Positions 8,945 to 17,764 of a DNA stretch of 64,000 nt are shown one piece after another (position 1 is the first letter of the stretch; every line of letters begins with the position of its first letter). The notes under the pieces were generated by a model that saw only the letters and a program-made list of their open reading frames with translations, made no database searches and had not been told where the DNA came from. The translations under genes were made by a program, and so were the position numbers. Source of the DNA: Armatimonadota bacterium (GTDB lineage: Bacteria > Armatimonadota > HRBIN16); the NCBI GenBank assembly GCA_026003175.1, contig BPGT01000004.1, positions 124,001 to 188,000 on the forward strand. Reading direction: 5' to 3'.

Positions 8945-10357
8945 ATGAACCGCTACCGTATCGAGCGCGATTCCCTCGGTGAGGTGCGGGTGCCTGCTGA
9001 TGCCCTGTATGGGGCGCAAACGCAGCGAGCAGTGGAGAACTTTCCCATCAGTGGTATTCGTTTCCCGCGCGTATTCATCCGTGCGCTGGGGCTGGTTAAG
9101 GGTGCTGCTGCCGAGGTGAACCATGAGCTGGGACTGCTGGATGAACAGAAGGCGCGAGCCATTCAGCAGGCGGCAGAGGAGGTTGCTGAGGGTAAGTGGG
9201 ACGAGCATTTTCCGATTGACATCTTTCAGACCGGCTCTGGCACCTCCACCAACATGAACGCCAACGAGGTTATCGCCAACCGCGCCACGCAGATTCTGGG
9301 TGGCGAAATCGGTAGCAAGCTGGTGCATCCCAACGACCACGTGAACATGGGGCAGTCTTCTAATGACGTAATACCTACCGCCATCCACGTGAGCGCGTAT
9401 TTGGAGGTGCAGGAGGTACTGCTGCCAGCCCTGCGCCACCTGTACGAGGTGTTGCTGAGGCGCGCTGCTGAACTGGACGATGTGGTCAAGACAGGCAGAA
9501 CACACTTGATGGACGCGATGCCGGTACGCATGAGCCAGGAGATAGGCGGCTGGGCGTATCAGGTAGCGCAGAGTATCGAGCGCATCGAAAACTGCTTGCC
9601 CAGACTGGCAAAGCTCGCGCTGGGTGGCACGGCGGTCGGCACGGGAATCAATGCCCATCCCGAGTTCGCTTCGCGCGTCATGAAGAAGCTGGCACAGCGT
9701 ACCGGTATCCCCTTTGTAGAGAGTGATAACCACTTCGCAGCGCAATCGGCGATGGACACCGCCACCGAGCTCAGCGGTCACCTGAAAACTGCTGCCACCG
9801 CGCTGATGAAAATCGCCAACGACCTGCGCTGGATGAACAGCGGTCCCATCGCCGGATTGGGCGAAATCGCCTTACCTGCTCTGCAGCCGGGTAGCAGCAT
9901 CATGCCCGGCAAGGTGAACCCGGTTATCTGTGAATCGGTGATGATGGTATGCGCGCAGGTGATGGGTAACGACCTGGCAGTATCCATCGGTAACGAGCGA
10001 GGCAATTTCCAGCTGAACGTGATGCTGCCTTTGATTGCGCACAATCTATTGCAGTCCATCACGATTTTGGGCAACGTGGCGCGCATCTTCGCCGACAAAG
10101 CGGTAGCCGGATTCACCGTGAACCGCGAGCGCATCGCCGAGGCGGTCGGCAAGAACCCAATTCTGGTCACCGCCCTGAACCCCGTCATCGGCTACGATAA
10201 GGCGGCACAAATTGCCAAACGCGCATATGCGGAGGGACGTTCGCTCAAAGAGGTCGCACTGGAGATGACCGACCTTACTGCCGAGCAGCTGGAGCAGCTG
10301 CTGGACCCGCGCCCCATGACCGAAGGCGGTATCGTGGGGAAGATGGATGGAGGATAG
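8945..10357 (+). CDS. fumC: Class II fumarate hydratase
   Basis: A 470-aa enzyme of the aspartase/fumarase superfamily that hydrates fumarate to malate in the TCA cycle. The signature GSSIMPGKVNPV is at about residue 317, the active-site GRTHLMDAMPVR at about 183, and GTSTNMNANEV at about 98. The start ATG 8945 follows GAGGAGG; the frame is open from 8885. The sequence fits FumC better than aspartase, but the assignment within the superfamily is by resemblance. Confidence 0.93.
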   Translation: MNRYRIERDSLGEVRVPADALYGAQTQRAVENFPISGIRFPRVFIRALGLVKGAAAEVNHELGLLDEQKARAIQQAAEEVAEGKWDEHFPIDIFQTGSGTSTNMNANEVIANRATQILGGEIGSKLVHPNDHVNMGQSSNDVIPTAIHVSAYLEVQEVLLPALRHLYEVLLRRAAELDDVVKTGRTHLMDAMPVRMSQEIGGWAYQVAQSIERIENCLPRLAKLALGGTAVGTGINAHPEFASRVMKKLAQRTGIPFVESDNHFAAQSAMDTATELSGHLKTAATALMKIANDLRWMNSGPIAGLGEIALPALQPGSSIMPGKVNPVICESVMMVCAQVMGNDLAVSIGNERGNFQLNVMLPLIAHNLLQSITILGNVARIFADKAVAGFTVNRERIAEAVGKNPILVTALNPVIGYDKAAQIAKRAYAEGRSLKEVALEMTDLTAEQLEQLLDPRPMTEGGIVGKMDGG

Positions 10358-10360
10358 GGT

Positions 10361-10389
10361 TTGTTCTCTCTTGAGCCGCGCGGTATACT
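10361..10389 (+). promoter_or_regulatory. Sigma-70 type promoter for the restriction-modification genes
   Basis: TTGTTC, a 17-bp spacer and TATACT lie just after fumC and about 50 bp before the methyltransferase start. The -10 matches the consensus in five of six positions, the -35 in three. Confidence 0.5.
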
Positions 10390-10440
10390 GTTGGTAGAGG
10401 AGTGTTTCAAAATCACCGATGGGGGAGGCGAGTGTGCCTG

Positions 10441-11811
10441 ATGGGTGCACTTCCGCTGGAGTTGGCATATAACCTGGAAAGCAGCGAGATTGTAGAGCGA
10501 CTGGAAAGGCTGGGCAAGCTTCCCGCGGACACAGACCCCAGTCCGCTGATGCAGCTGGCACAGCATCCTAACCCCAAGGTGCGTACGGCTGCCGCAAAGA
10601 ATCTTGCCAAGTTGGAGAATCTGTCTTTGCTCGCCTTCCTCGTAGAATGCGCCCAAAAAGAGCCAAACACCATGGCTCGCCGCGAGTTCGTCTCAGCGAT
10701 AGGGCGGCTGCGTCATCCCTCTGTGATACCGCACCTGATCACTTTTTTGCAGGATGAAGACCCTAAAGTGGTGCTACAGGCAATTAGAGGGCTATTATGC
10801 TTTCGGCAAGATGCAGAGATAATCACGCATCTTCAGAAACTGCGTTATCATCCCAACGAGCTGATACGCAAAGCAATCAGCACAGAGCTGGATGGGGGAC
10901 GCAGTTCACGGCAAGAAAAGCGCGATCATGTACACAGCCCCGATTGGCTACATAATGTGCTGGTGAATGCGGATGTACTGGACGTGCTGCGCCATGTTCC
11001 CGATGAGTCGGTACATCTCACCTTTACATCGCCTCCATACTACAACGCACGAGACTATACCATTTACCGCAGCTACGAAGAGTACCTGCAGTTTCTGGTT
11101 CGCGTATTTACCGAGGTGCACCGTATCACCAAGGAAGGGCGTTTCTTTGTATTGAACACGTCGCCTGTTCTCGTACCACGTATGAGCAGACAGCATTCCA
11201 GCACGCGCTATCTGATTCCTTTTGACATTCATCCCCTGATCACCAAAATCGGCTTTGATTTTATCGATGACATCATCTGGCTGAAGCCAGAACCCAGCGC
11301 TAAGAACCGCAACGGGGGCTTTTACCAGCACCGCAAGCCGCTAGGATATAAGGCAAACTCGGTAGTGGAGTACGTTATCGTCTACAGAAAGCACACGAAC
11401 AAACTGATCGACTGGAACATGCGCCAGTACGACCCGGAAACTATAGAAGCCAGCAAAGTGCTGGGTGATTACGAGAAGACCAACGTCTGGCGGATTGCAC
11501 CCTCTGCGGACCCGGTGCACCCGGCGGTCTTTCCTGTGGAACTGGCAACGCGCGTTATCGAATTGTACTCCTATCGGGGAGACCTGGTGTTTGACCCCTT
11601 CGCAGGACGTGGAACCGTTGGTGTTGCTGCGCTACAAACCGGAAGATTCTATTTCCTTGTGGAAAAAGACCCGCAGTATGCCTCCTATGCCAAAGATCTC
11701 CTGAGCGAAGGCACTCTGTTTGGTGGCAACTCCGTTCGGATGATGACGCTGGATGAATTCGTCCGTTGTGAACATCATCCTTACCATCAAGTTCAACAAT
11801 GTAGCAATTGA
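10441..11811 (+). CDS. HEAT-repeat/DNA methyltransferase fusion (SPPY type)
   Basis: A 456-aa protein with two parts. Residues about 15-155 are alpha-helical HEAT-like repeats (RTAAAKNLAKL, REFVSAIGRL, KVVLQAIRGLL). Residues about 175-445 form a beta-class amino-methyltransferase with the catalytic motif TSPPYYNARDY and, later in sequence, the AdoMet motif FDPFAGRGTVGVAA. SPPY is typical of N4-cytosine methylases. The downstream endonuclease-like gene overlaps by 59 bp, so the pair looks like a type II restriction-modification system. Start is uncertain: ATG 10441 is 12 bp from GGAGG, while GTG 10432 is too close. HEAT repeats on such methylases are unusual and may mediate DNA or protein contact. 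Confidence 0.85.
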   Translation: MGALPLELAYNLESSEIVERLERLGKLPADTDPSPLMQLAQHPNPKVRTAAAKNLAKLENLSLLAFLVECAQKEPNTMARREFVSAIGRLRHPSVIPHLITFLQDEDPKVVLQAIRGLLCFRQDAEIITHLQKLRYHPNELIRKAISTELDGGRSSRQEKRDHVHSPDWLHNVLVNADVLDVLRHVPDESVHLTFTSPPYYNARDYTIYRSYEEYLQFLVRVFTEVHRITKEGRFFVLNTSPVLVPRMSRQHSSTRYLIPFDIHPLITKIGFDFIDDIIWLKPEPSAKNRNGGFYQHRKPLGYKANSVVEYVIVYRKHTNKLIDWNMRQYDPETIEASKVLGDYEKTNVWRIAPSADPVHPAVFPVELATRVIELYSYRGDLVFDPFAGRGTVGVAALQTGRFYFLVEKDPQYASYAKDLLSEGTLFGGNSVRMMTLDEFVRCEHHPYHQVQQCSN

Positions 11812-12394
11812 CCTGGACATCAACGAGAGCCTGATTGTTATCAACGCCCTTGCGGTTGCTCGTGCTGCTCTGCGTGGCGGTATTTGGAGCACTGCGGGCA
11901 AGCAGGTGGAAAAGCCGCTGATGATGACGCTATGTGCCTTGCACCAGGTGCCCCTTCGTCACTTCATGTTGTCCTCACCGGTTGGACACAAACGCGAGGT
12001 AGATTTTTATCTGGTGGACAATCAGGGTAAGCCCTATCGATGCGAGGTAAAGTTGATGGGCAAGGGCAACCCCGAGAGCGCCGATGCCGCCTTCGCTCGC
12101 GATGCAGAGGTCTTCATCGCAGACAAACTGTCAGATAAAAATAAAGCACAGTTAACCGAGTGGGGCATTTTGTGGATGGAGTTGCGCGGTGCAGCCGACC
12201 TTTCCCAGTTCTCAAACATCTTGACCAGGCTTGGCATCCAGCATAAGCCCATCAAGGGCAATCTGAGGAACAAACTGGAAAAGGTACTTCAAAAGATACT
12301 GGAGGAACCTGTCGCTCCTTCCCCGAACCCTTTTATACTCCGTGAAAGCATAGAAGACTACGAGTCTTCAGAGTATCTCGTAGAACTCGAGTGA
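11753..12394 (+). CDS. Putative type II restriction endonuclease (CfrBI-like, PD-(D/E)XK)
   Basis: A 213-aa protein overlapping the end of the methyltransferase gene. A nuclease-like core is visible: GKQVEKPLM, then KREVDFYLVD followed by YRCEVKLMGKGNPE, fitting the E...D...ExK pattern of PD-(D/E)XK enzymes. The pattern recalls CfrBI, which cuts CCWWGG and is paired with an N4-cytosine methylase, but I identify this from memory of the family and not from a search. The overlap fits coupled expression of R after M. It could be another nuclease family with the same fold. Confidence 0.65.
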   Translation: MNSSVVNIILTIKFNNVAIDLDINESLIVINALAVARAALRGGIWSTAGKQVEKPLMMTLCALHQVPLRHFMLSSPVGHKREVDFYLVDNQGKPYRCEVKLMGKGNPESADAAFARDAEVFIADKLSDKNKAQLTEWGILWMELRGAADLSQFSNILTRLGIQHKPIKGNLRNKLEKVLQKILEEPVAPSPNPFILRESIEDYESSEYLVELE

Positions 12395-12496
12395 AATTCA
12401 TAGCTTCCTGCGCGTCCACCATAGGCAATATAGGATTTACTCACTGAAGTACGTAAATTATCTCTGTCGAGTAGAGTTCTTGTCAGGAGGTTTATC

Positions 12497-13333
12497 ATGG
12501 AGCACCCCCGTAAACCGGTTACGGAAATGGTCTACTCCTCGCCGGAGGAGATGGTTTTCGGTTCGGCAGCGAAGCCGCTTGCGTGCGGAAATGGAGTGCT
12601 TATCGGCGCAGGAGAGGTGATCCCCGAGGTGAACTTTACCTTGCCGCCGATGGCCATACGCGAGGAAACCTTACCCGATGTGCGCCAGCGGTTTCGCGAG
12701 ATGGTGGAACGTATCCTCACCCGTGCAGTGCAGCAGGGGCTATCTGCTCTTGTGCTGGAGCTGGAGCATCTGTACGAGCTGACCCTGCATCCCGACTGGG
12801 GGGCACTGGTGACCGCAGACATCAAGAGGGTGATGGAAGAGTTTGGGCAGCGTTACGGGCTGCGCTCCGCTCTGCGTGTGACCGTCGCCGATATCCGCGA
12901 CCAGCAGCGTCCCCCCCACATGCGTACCGGTGAGCAGTTCGCTACCATGTTACAGGCTTTCGAACGTTGTGCAGAAGCTGGCGCGGATATCCTCTCCATC
13001 GAAAGCACCGGTGGTAAAGAGGTCAACGACCACGCACTGGTGCAGGGCGATATGGAGGGCATCGCTTTTGCGCTGGGTGTGCTCGCGCCGCGCGATATGG
13101 AATCGTTGTGGGGAGCGATTGTAGACATCGCCCATCGCTACAAAGTGGTACCCCGGCGGCGATACCGCTTGTGGCTTTGGCAACACGGCGATGCAGCTGG
13201 CGCATCAGGGGTTACTGCCCAGGGTGCTGGCGGCGGTCGTTCGGCTGATGACCGTGCCTCGTTCGCTGGTGGCGGTGGAAATGGGCGCAACAGGTCCACT
13301 GAAGGACTGCGGCTACGAGAACCCCGTGATTAA
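12497..13333 (+). pseudogene. mtaB: Methanol:corrinoid methyltransferase-like MtaB, N-terminal part (frameshifted)
   Basis: The first 219 codons match MtaB of methylotrophic methanogens and acetogens, the enzyme that moves a methyl group from methanol to a corrinoid protein: EMVFGSA, VLELEHLYELTLHPDWGA, ADILSIESTGGKEV. After the CCCC run at 13151-13154 the frame changes and the remaining codons are unrelated. Removing one C restores GGDTACGFGNTAM, which carries the expected zinc-ligand cysteine. The start has GGAGG upstream. Corrected, the protein would be about 463 aa, the family length. No mtaC corrinoid gene is in the window. Confidence 0.8.
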
Positions 13334-13889
13334 AGCCATTAGCGGCGTGCCTATCAGCATGGAGGGCAAGTCCAGCGCGTGCGCGCACTCCTCTCCGCTG
13401 GGCAATATCGCTGCGGCGACATGTGACCTGTGGAGCAACGAGTCGGTGCAGGACGTGCGTCTGCTCGGCGGTTACGCGCCCGCCGTGTTCACCGAAATCC
13501 TCGCCTACGACTGCCGACTGATGAACACCGCCCTTAAACAGGGGCAGGGGAAGGCTCTGCGCGACCTGTTTGTGGTTTCCGACCATCACCGCGACCCGCA
13601 GGCGTTGATGCTTGACCTGCGCGTGGTGCATGAGGCAGGCAAGCGTGTCGTGGAAGCGGGAGAAGACCATTACGCTCGCACGCTGGCGATGGCGCGCTAT
13701 GCCACAGAGGAAATACGCCGCGCCGTTCGTGAGGGAAGCATCGCTTTGGAGCAGCGTGAGGAGCGATGGCTGGGCATGATAGAAGATGCCCTCACCGACC
13801 TACCCGAAGACGCCGACGCACTCCGCCGACGGGCAGACCTGAACTACGGTTCGCTGTACATTCCTGCGGAATACGGATTGGAACCATGA
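13191..13889 (+). pseudogene. mtaB: MtaB-like methyltransferase, C-terminal part
   Basis: This frame continues MtaB after the shift near 13154. Family segments include KDCGYENPVIKAISG, SSACAHSS (the second zinc-ligand cysteine of MtaB) and ETLAYDC-like EILAYDCRLMNTAL. The true junction is about 13155; ATG 13191 is only the first in-frame ATG and has no ribosome site. The stop overlaps the next start as ATGA, so the operon was built for coupling to the UroD-family gene, which argues that the break is recent or a sequence error. Confidence 0.78.
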
Positions 13890-14956
13890 ACTCGCGCGAA
13901 CGCATCCGAATCACCCTGGCGCGTGGTATCCCTGACCGCGTGCCCATGCTCGACATCACCTTCTGGCCCGACACCTTGGTGCGCTGGCAACAGGAAGGCT
14001 TTCCCGAAGGCGCAGACCCGGTGGACTATTTCGGGCTGGACAGGATTGAGCGCTTCGGCTTTGATGGCTCGTTGGATCTGCCGGTAGAGATGATAGAAGA
14101 GACCGACCGCTGGCGCATCTATCGCAATGCCAATGGGCTGGTGGTCAAAGAGTGGAAAGATTCGTACGCTCCCCCGGCTCGTCTGGAATGTACCGTACAG
14201 AGCTGGGATGAGTGGCTTCAGGTCAAACCGCGCCTGCAGGTGAGCCCCGACCGTATTCCCGATTCGATGATACAGAGCTACCGTATCTGGCGCGAGCAGG
14301 ATTGGTTTGTAGTGGCGGAGCCAGTAGAGCCAATGTGGTACGTGCTCGACCACCTGATGGGGTTTCAGAACGCCCTGCCCCTGATTGCCGAACAGCCCGA
14401 CCTCATCGCCGACATCCTGAGCACCTACACCGACTTCCTTTTAGGGATGTGCCAGCTGTGCGTGGAGATGGGCATCACCTTCGATGGGCTGTGGTTCTTC
14501 TCCGACCTGTGCTACAAGAACGGGATGCTCTTCTCGCCGCGTACCTACCGCGAGTTGCTAATGCCCTGCCATCGCAAAGTGAAGGCGTGGTGTGAGGCGC
14601 AGGGGATACCGATGCTGCTACATTGCGACGGCGATGTGAGACAGTTCATTCCCTTGCTGATTGAAGCGGGCTTCGACGCCATCCAGCCTCTGGAGGCACG
14701 GGCAGGCAACGACGTGCGCGAGCTGAAAAAGCTCTACGGCACGCAAATCGTCTTCTTCGGCAACATCAGTGCGGACGTGATGGCATACGGCAGCGAGGAG
14801 CAGCTGGAGGAGGAGATACGCAGCAAGCTCGCGGTGGCGATGGAGGGTGGCGGTTACATGTACCATAGCGACCACTCCATCCCACCAACGGTCAGCCTCG
14901 CTCGCTACGCGCAGGTGGTGGAACTGGTGCGGAAGTACGGAAGGTATCAGCCGTGA
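13886..14956 (+). CDS. Uroporphyrinogen decarboxylase-family protein (methyltransferase-like)
   Basis: A 356-aa UroD-fold protein. Next to mtaB it is likely a corrinoid- or methyl-transfer partner and not a haem-pathway enzyme. In MtaA the zinc site is HxC...C; here the matching positions read LHCDGDV and, near the C-terminus, YHSDHS, so the thiolate pattern is replaced by H/D residues. The N-terminus SRERIRITLARGIPDRVPM is typical. The ATG overlaps the mtaB stop. The downstream paralogue at 15299 shares the same altered motif. The actual substrate is unknown. Confidence 0.8.
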   Translation: MNSRERIRITLARGIPDRVPMLDITFWPDTLVRWQQEGFPEGADPVDYFGLDRIERFGFDGSLDLPVEMIEETDRWRIYRNANGLVVKEWKDSYAPPARLECTVQSWDEWLQVKPRLQVSPDRIPDSMIQSYRIWREQDWFVVAEPVEPMWYVLDHLMGFQNALPLIAEQPDLIADILSTYTDFLLGMCQLCVEMGITFDGLWFFSDLCYKNGMLFSPRTYRELLMPCHRKVKAWCEAQGIPMLLHCDGDVRQFIPLLIEAGFDAIQPLEARAGNDVRELKKLYGTQIVFFGNISADVMAYGSEEQLEEEIRSKLAVAMEGGGYMYHSDHSIPPTVSLARYAQVVELVRKYGRYQP

Positions 14957-14973
14957 ATATTTCTCCATCGGCT

Positions 14974-15159
14974 GAGGGTGTTCGAGAATTGTTGAGAAGT
15001 TGGTTGTAGCGCAAGGAGAGAGGCGTTCTTGCTATCCCTGCCTTACCTCACCCCCGTCCCCTCTCCTACGAGGAGAGGGGCGTTCCCCCTTCCCTTGCAG
15101 GGAAGGGGGCAAGGGGGTTAGGTTATCTATCCATTCAACCAGCAATTTCGAACACCCTC
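14974..15159 (+). mobile_element. 186-bp MITE, copy 1
   Basis: A non-coding element with inverted ends GAGGGTGTTCGA and two internal perfect hairpins at 15058-15080 (10-bp stem) and 15085-15109 (11-bp stem). The flanks carry a perfect 9-bp target duplication CCATCGGCT at 14965-14973 and 15160-15168, and the right one is followed by TGACA. It fills most of the 342-bp gap between the two UroD-family genes. Near-identical copies lie at 24700 (inverted), 49031 and 49226. Short open frames inside it are translations of the hairpins and not genes. Confidence 0.92.
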
Positions 15160-15298
15160 CCATCGGCTTGACAGATCTCTGAATATCCCTGGTTTTTGCC
15201 CCAGCGATTGAAGATCGTGGGAAACAGGGAACGTAAGAGGACAAACCTCGTCGTACCAGCGAAATCGTAAGTAACACCATACGGGAGGTGTTGCTGCG

Positions 15299-16360
15299 AT
15301 GACGCCACGAGAACGTGTGCTGAAAGCACTGCGCCGCGAACAGCCGGACCGCGTGCCTATCCATGATGGCTTGTGGGCGGAGACCGTCCGCCGATGGCAG
15401 CGTGAGGGAATGCCCGCCGAAATCCCCGCGGAAGACTACTTCGGCTACGAAATAGTGGGCATCGGCTTCGACGCCTCCCCCATGTTCGAGGTGAAGACGC
15501 TGTACAAGGACGATCATGTCATTGTACAGACCACTTCCTACGGCGGCGTACGCAAGAACTTCCGCACCTATGCCAGCACGCCGGAGATTATCGACTGGGC
15601 GGTGAAGAGCAAAGAGGATTGGCTGCGCATCAAGGAACGCCTGCGCCCGGACTATACCCGTGTGGACTGGGTATCTCTGCGCCAGCGCTACCAGCAAGCT
15701 CGCTCGGAGGACAAGTGCATTGTGCTGACCGCAGCTGTTGGATACGACCATCTGCAGTCCTACGTGAAGAGCGAAGAACTGCTGGTTATCATGCATGACG
15801 ACCCCGACTGGTTCCGCGATATGGTGCAGACCCACGCTCTGTTGGTGCTGGAGATGGCGCGGATGATTCTCGATTCAGGCTACCCGTGCGACGCCGCCTT
15901 CCTGTTCAACGACATGGGCTACCGCAACGGACCGCTCTTCTCGCCGAAGATGTATCGCGAGTGCATTCTGGAATCGGACAAGATGCTGTGCGATTTCTTC
16001 CACAGCCGGGGGATGCCGGTCATCTACCACACCGATGGCGACGTGCGCCTGCTTATCCCCGGCTTGATTGAGGCGGGTGTTGATTGCCTGCAGCCCCTGG
16101 AGGCAAAGGCGAACATGGACGTGCGCGAGCTGAAGAGACAATACGGCGACCGCCTCGCCTTCATGGGCAACATCGATACGCGCAAAATGGCAGACCCCGA
16201 CCCCAGCGTGATTGAGGAGGAGATACGCAGCAAGTTCGAGGTCGCCATGAAGGGAGGTGGTTACATCTACCACAGCGACCACTCTGTGCCGCCCAGTGTG
16301 AGCTTTGAGCAGTACTGCCGCACCATCGACCTGGTGCGCAAATATGGACAGTACGGATAA
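15299..16360 (+). CDS. Uroporphyrinogen decarboxylase-family protein (methyltransferase-like), paralogue 2
   Basis: A 353-aa UroD-fold protein, paralogous to the product of 13886-14956 (shared LFSPKMYRE, DGDVRLLIPGLIEAG, LQPLEA, YIYHSDHSVPP). The metal-site region reads YHTDGDV, again without the cysteine pattern of MtaA. ATG 15299 follows GGGAGG. It was probably in one operon with mtaB and the first paralogue before the MITE inserted between them. The function is likely methyl or one-carbon transfer; this is inferred from context. Confidence 0.8.
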   Translation: MTPRERVLKALRREQPDRVPIHDGLWAETVRRWQREGMPAEIPAEDYFGYEIVGIGFDASPMFEVKTLYKDDHVIVQTTSYGGVRKNFRTYASTPEIIDWAVKSKEDWLRIKERLRPDYTRVDWVSLRQRYQQARSEDKCIVLTAAVGYDHLQSYVKSEELLVIMHDDPDWFRDMVQTHALLVLEMARMILDSGYPCDAAFLFNDMGYRNGPLFSPKMYRECILESDKMLCDFFHSRGMPVIYHTDGDVRLLIPGLIEAGVDCLQPLEAKANMDVRELKRQYGDRLAFMGNIDTRKMADPDPSVIEEEIRSKFEVAMKGGGYIYHSDHSVPPSVSFEQYCRTIDLVRKYGQYG

Positions 16361-16385
16361 TGGTCTCGGGGGATGACGAGAGTAG

Positions 16386-16409
16386 GGGGCAGACCTCTAT
16401 GTCTGCCCC
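16386..16409 (+). terminator. Hairpin after the UroD-family operon
   Basis: GGGGCAGAC, loop CTCTAT, GTCTGCCCC is a perfect 9-bp stem 25 bp after the stop. It lacks a U-tract, so termination is only probable. The remaining sequence to 16590 holds no gene I can support. Confidence 0.45.
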
Positions 16410-16593
16410 TGTAGTCTTGTGCTTCATCCCGCCCAAAATAGATTGGGCACAAGCACCTTCACTGTGCCAGGGAAGGCAATCGCGGACTGGCGACGCTCAC
16501 CTTTACCGATGGTCATGAAAACCTGCTCGACGGCTTCGATCCTGGCTCAGGGTCGGGCGCAAGCCTGCCGTAGCGCTTTCGCTAAGCGGGCAG

Positions 16594-16623
16594 TTGGCAA
16601 CACGCGCAGTTTTATGGTATAAT
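16594..16623 (+). promoter_or_regulatory. Promoter of the initiator tRNA
   Basis: TTGGCA, an 18-bp spacer and a perfect TATAAT end 12 bp before the tRNA 5' end. This supports the left copy as the expressed tRNA gene. Confidence 0.8.
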
Positions 16624-16635
16624 AAGAGACGATGG

Positions 16636-16711
16636 CGCGGGGTGGAGCAGCGGTCAGCTCGCCGGGCTCATAACCCGGAGGTCGAGGGTTCAAATCCCTC
16701 CCCCGCACCCA
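16636..16711 (+). tRNA. tRNA-fMet (CAT)
   Basis: A 76-nt cloverleaf with an encoded CCA end. Acceptor strands are CGCGGGG and CCCCGCA, giving the C1-A72 mismatch of initiator tRNAs. The anticodon stem CCGGG/CCCGG has the three consecutive G-C pairs of initiators, and the loop is CTCATAA. The T arm is GAGGG TTCAAAT CCCTC. The base before CCA is C, not the common A. The 3' part from position 11 onward is duplicated at 24428, so this gene is the attachment site of the island that follows. Confidence 0.93.
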
Positions 16712-16719
16712 AGACCGCT
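16646..16719. repeat. attL, 74-bp direct repeat
   Basis: This sequence covers the tRNA from its D-stem to the end plus 8 bp beyond (through GACCGCT). It is identical over 74 bp to 24428-24501. The left copy keeps a complete tRNA because the island brought its own 3' part. Confidence 0.92.
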
Positions 16720-16804
16720 ATATGTTGTGTGCCTGACCTCTCAAACAGCAAAGACCCCACTACATGTTGTGCCTCCACCCAAAACACAAACGGGAGGCAA
16801 AAAC

Positions 16805-17731
16805 ATGCAGACCGCCGGATTCGTCATCACTGACACAAACCTTCGGGCAGCATTGGAGGTATGGCTGGAGTCACTGCAAGCACGTAAACTGTCCACCCGC
16901 ACCGTGCAAAGCTACCGCGAACACGTCACCCCCTTCGTGGCTTTCCTGCAACAGCAGGGTTGTGCAGACTTTGACGACGTGCAACCCTTCCACATTCGCC
17001 GGTGGCTACTCTACCGCCAGCAGCAAGGCATCAGCACACACACGCTGTTTAATTGCTACCGCAACCCGCGAACATTCTGGAACTGGTGCATCCGTGAAGG
17101 CTTGACTACACACAACCCCTTCGCGAAGGTGGAACCGCCCAAGCGCGAACAGGTGCTTAAACCTGCCCTGACGCCTGAGGAGGTGGAGAAACTGCTGCAG
17201 GCGTGTGAAGGCAAGCACTGGCTGAATCTTCGCGACAGGGCGTTGATTCTGCTGCTGCTGGACACGGGACTGCGCATCCACGAGTGTCACCAGTTGCGTG
17301 TGGGCGACGCCATGCAAAACACGCTGGTCATCAGGGGCAAGGGCGGTAAGCATCGCGTGGTGGTGCTGAGTGCAGAGGTGAGGCTTGCCCTGCACCGCTA
17401 CCTGAAGGCTTATCAAGCACAGCGGGGAGTGAAACTGCAGGCAGACAGCCCGCTGTGGCAGGGGGACAGGGGTACACTCACCTTAGAGGGGCTGAAGGTA
17501 GCGGTGCGCAAGGCAGGCAAGCGTGCAGGCTTGCGGTTAGGTGCGCACCAGCTACGGCGCACCTTCGCCACATGGTCTCTGCGCAACGGCATTACGCTGG
17601 AACACCTGAGGCTTCTCATGGGACACAGCGACCTCAAGACAACGCTGCAATACCTGGCGTTGGTGGAGGACGACCTGAAGGCTGCCCACGAAGCGCATTC
17701 GCCGTTGAATCTTCTCAGGGGACGCAGGTAG
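16805..17731 (+). CDS. int: Tyrosine-type integrase of the island
   Basis: A 308-aa XerC/D-like recombinase. The N-terminal SAM-like DNA-binding domain covers about residues 15-100 and the catalytic domain 120-300. The active-site set is complete: R in TGLRIHE, K in KGGKHR, HQLRR, GHSDLKTT and the nucleophile Y in LQYL. ATG 16805 follows GGGAGG with 8-bp spacing; the frame is open from 16727. It lies 85 bp inside attL and should act at the tRNA-fMet att site. Confidence 0.93.
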   Translation: MQTAGFVITDTNLRAALEVWLESLQARKLSTRTVQSYREHVTPFVAFLQQQGCADFDDVQPFHIRRWLLYRQQQGISTHTLFNCYRNPRTFWNWCIREGLTTHNPFAKVEPPKREQVLKPALTPEEVEKLLQACEGKHWLNLRDRALILLLLDTGLRIHECHQLRVGDAMQNTLVIRGKGGKHRVVVLSAEVRLALHRYLKAYQAQRGVKLQADSPLWQGDRGTLTLEGLKVAVRKAGKRAGLRLGAHQLRRTFATWSLRNGITLEHLRLLMGHSDLKTTLQYLALVEDDLKAAHEAHSPLNLLRGRR

Positions 17732-17736
17732 AGGAG

Positions 17737-17764
17737 GAGGCGGGCGTCACGACGCGCCCGCCTC
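17737..17764. terminator. Hairpin between int and the convergent gene
   Basis: GAGGCGGGCG, an 8-nt loop and CGCCCGCCTC form a 10-bp stem at the convergent stops of the integrase and the minus-strand gene. It could end transcription from both sides. Confidence 0.55.

Noticed and set aside
15000-15182. Small protein LTSPPSPLLRGEGRSP inside the MITEs (also at 24665 and 49006)
   Set aside because: It is a translation of the two hairpins of the repeat element, with no ribosome site; the copy at 49 kb simply reads through both tandem elements.
16540-16560. Possible 16S rRNA start (GATCCTGGCTCAGG)
   Set aside because: Only 14 bases match the conserved 16S start and the following sequence does not continue as 16S rRNA.
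16440-16590. Protein remnant (LTFTDGHENLLDGFDPGSGSG) before the tRNA
   Set aside because: Only about 45 codons without start or recognisable family; could be chance.
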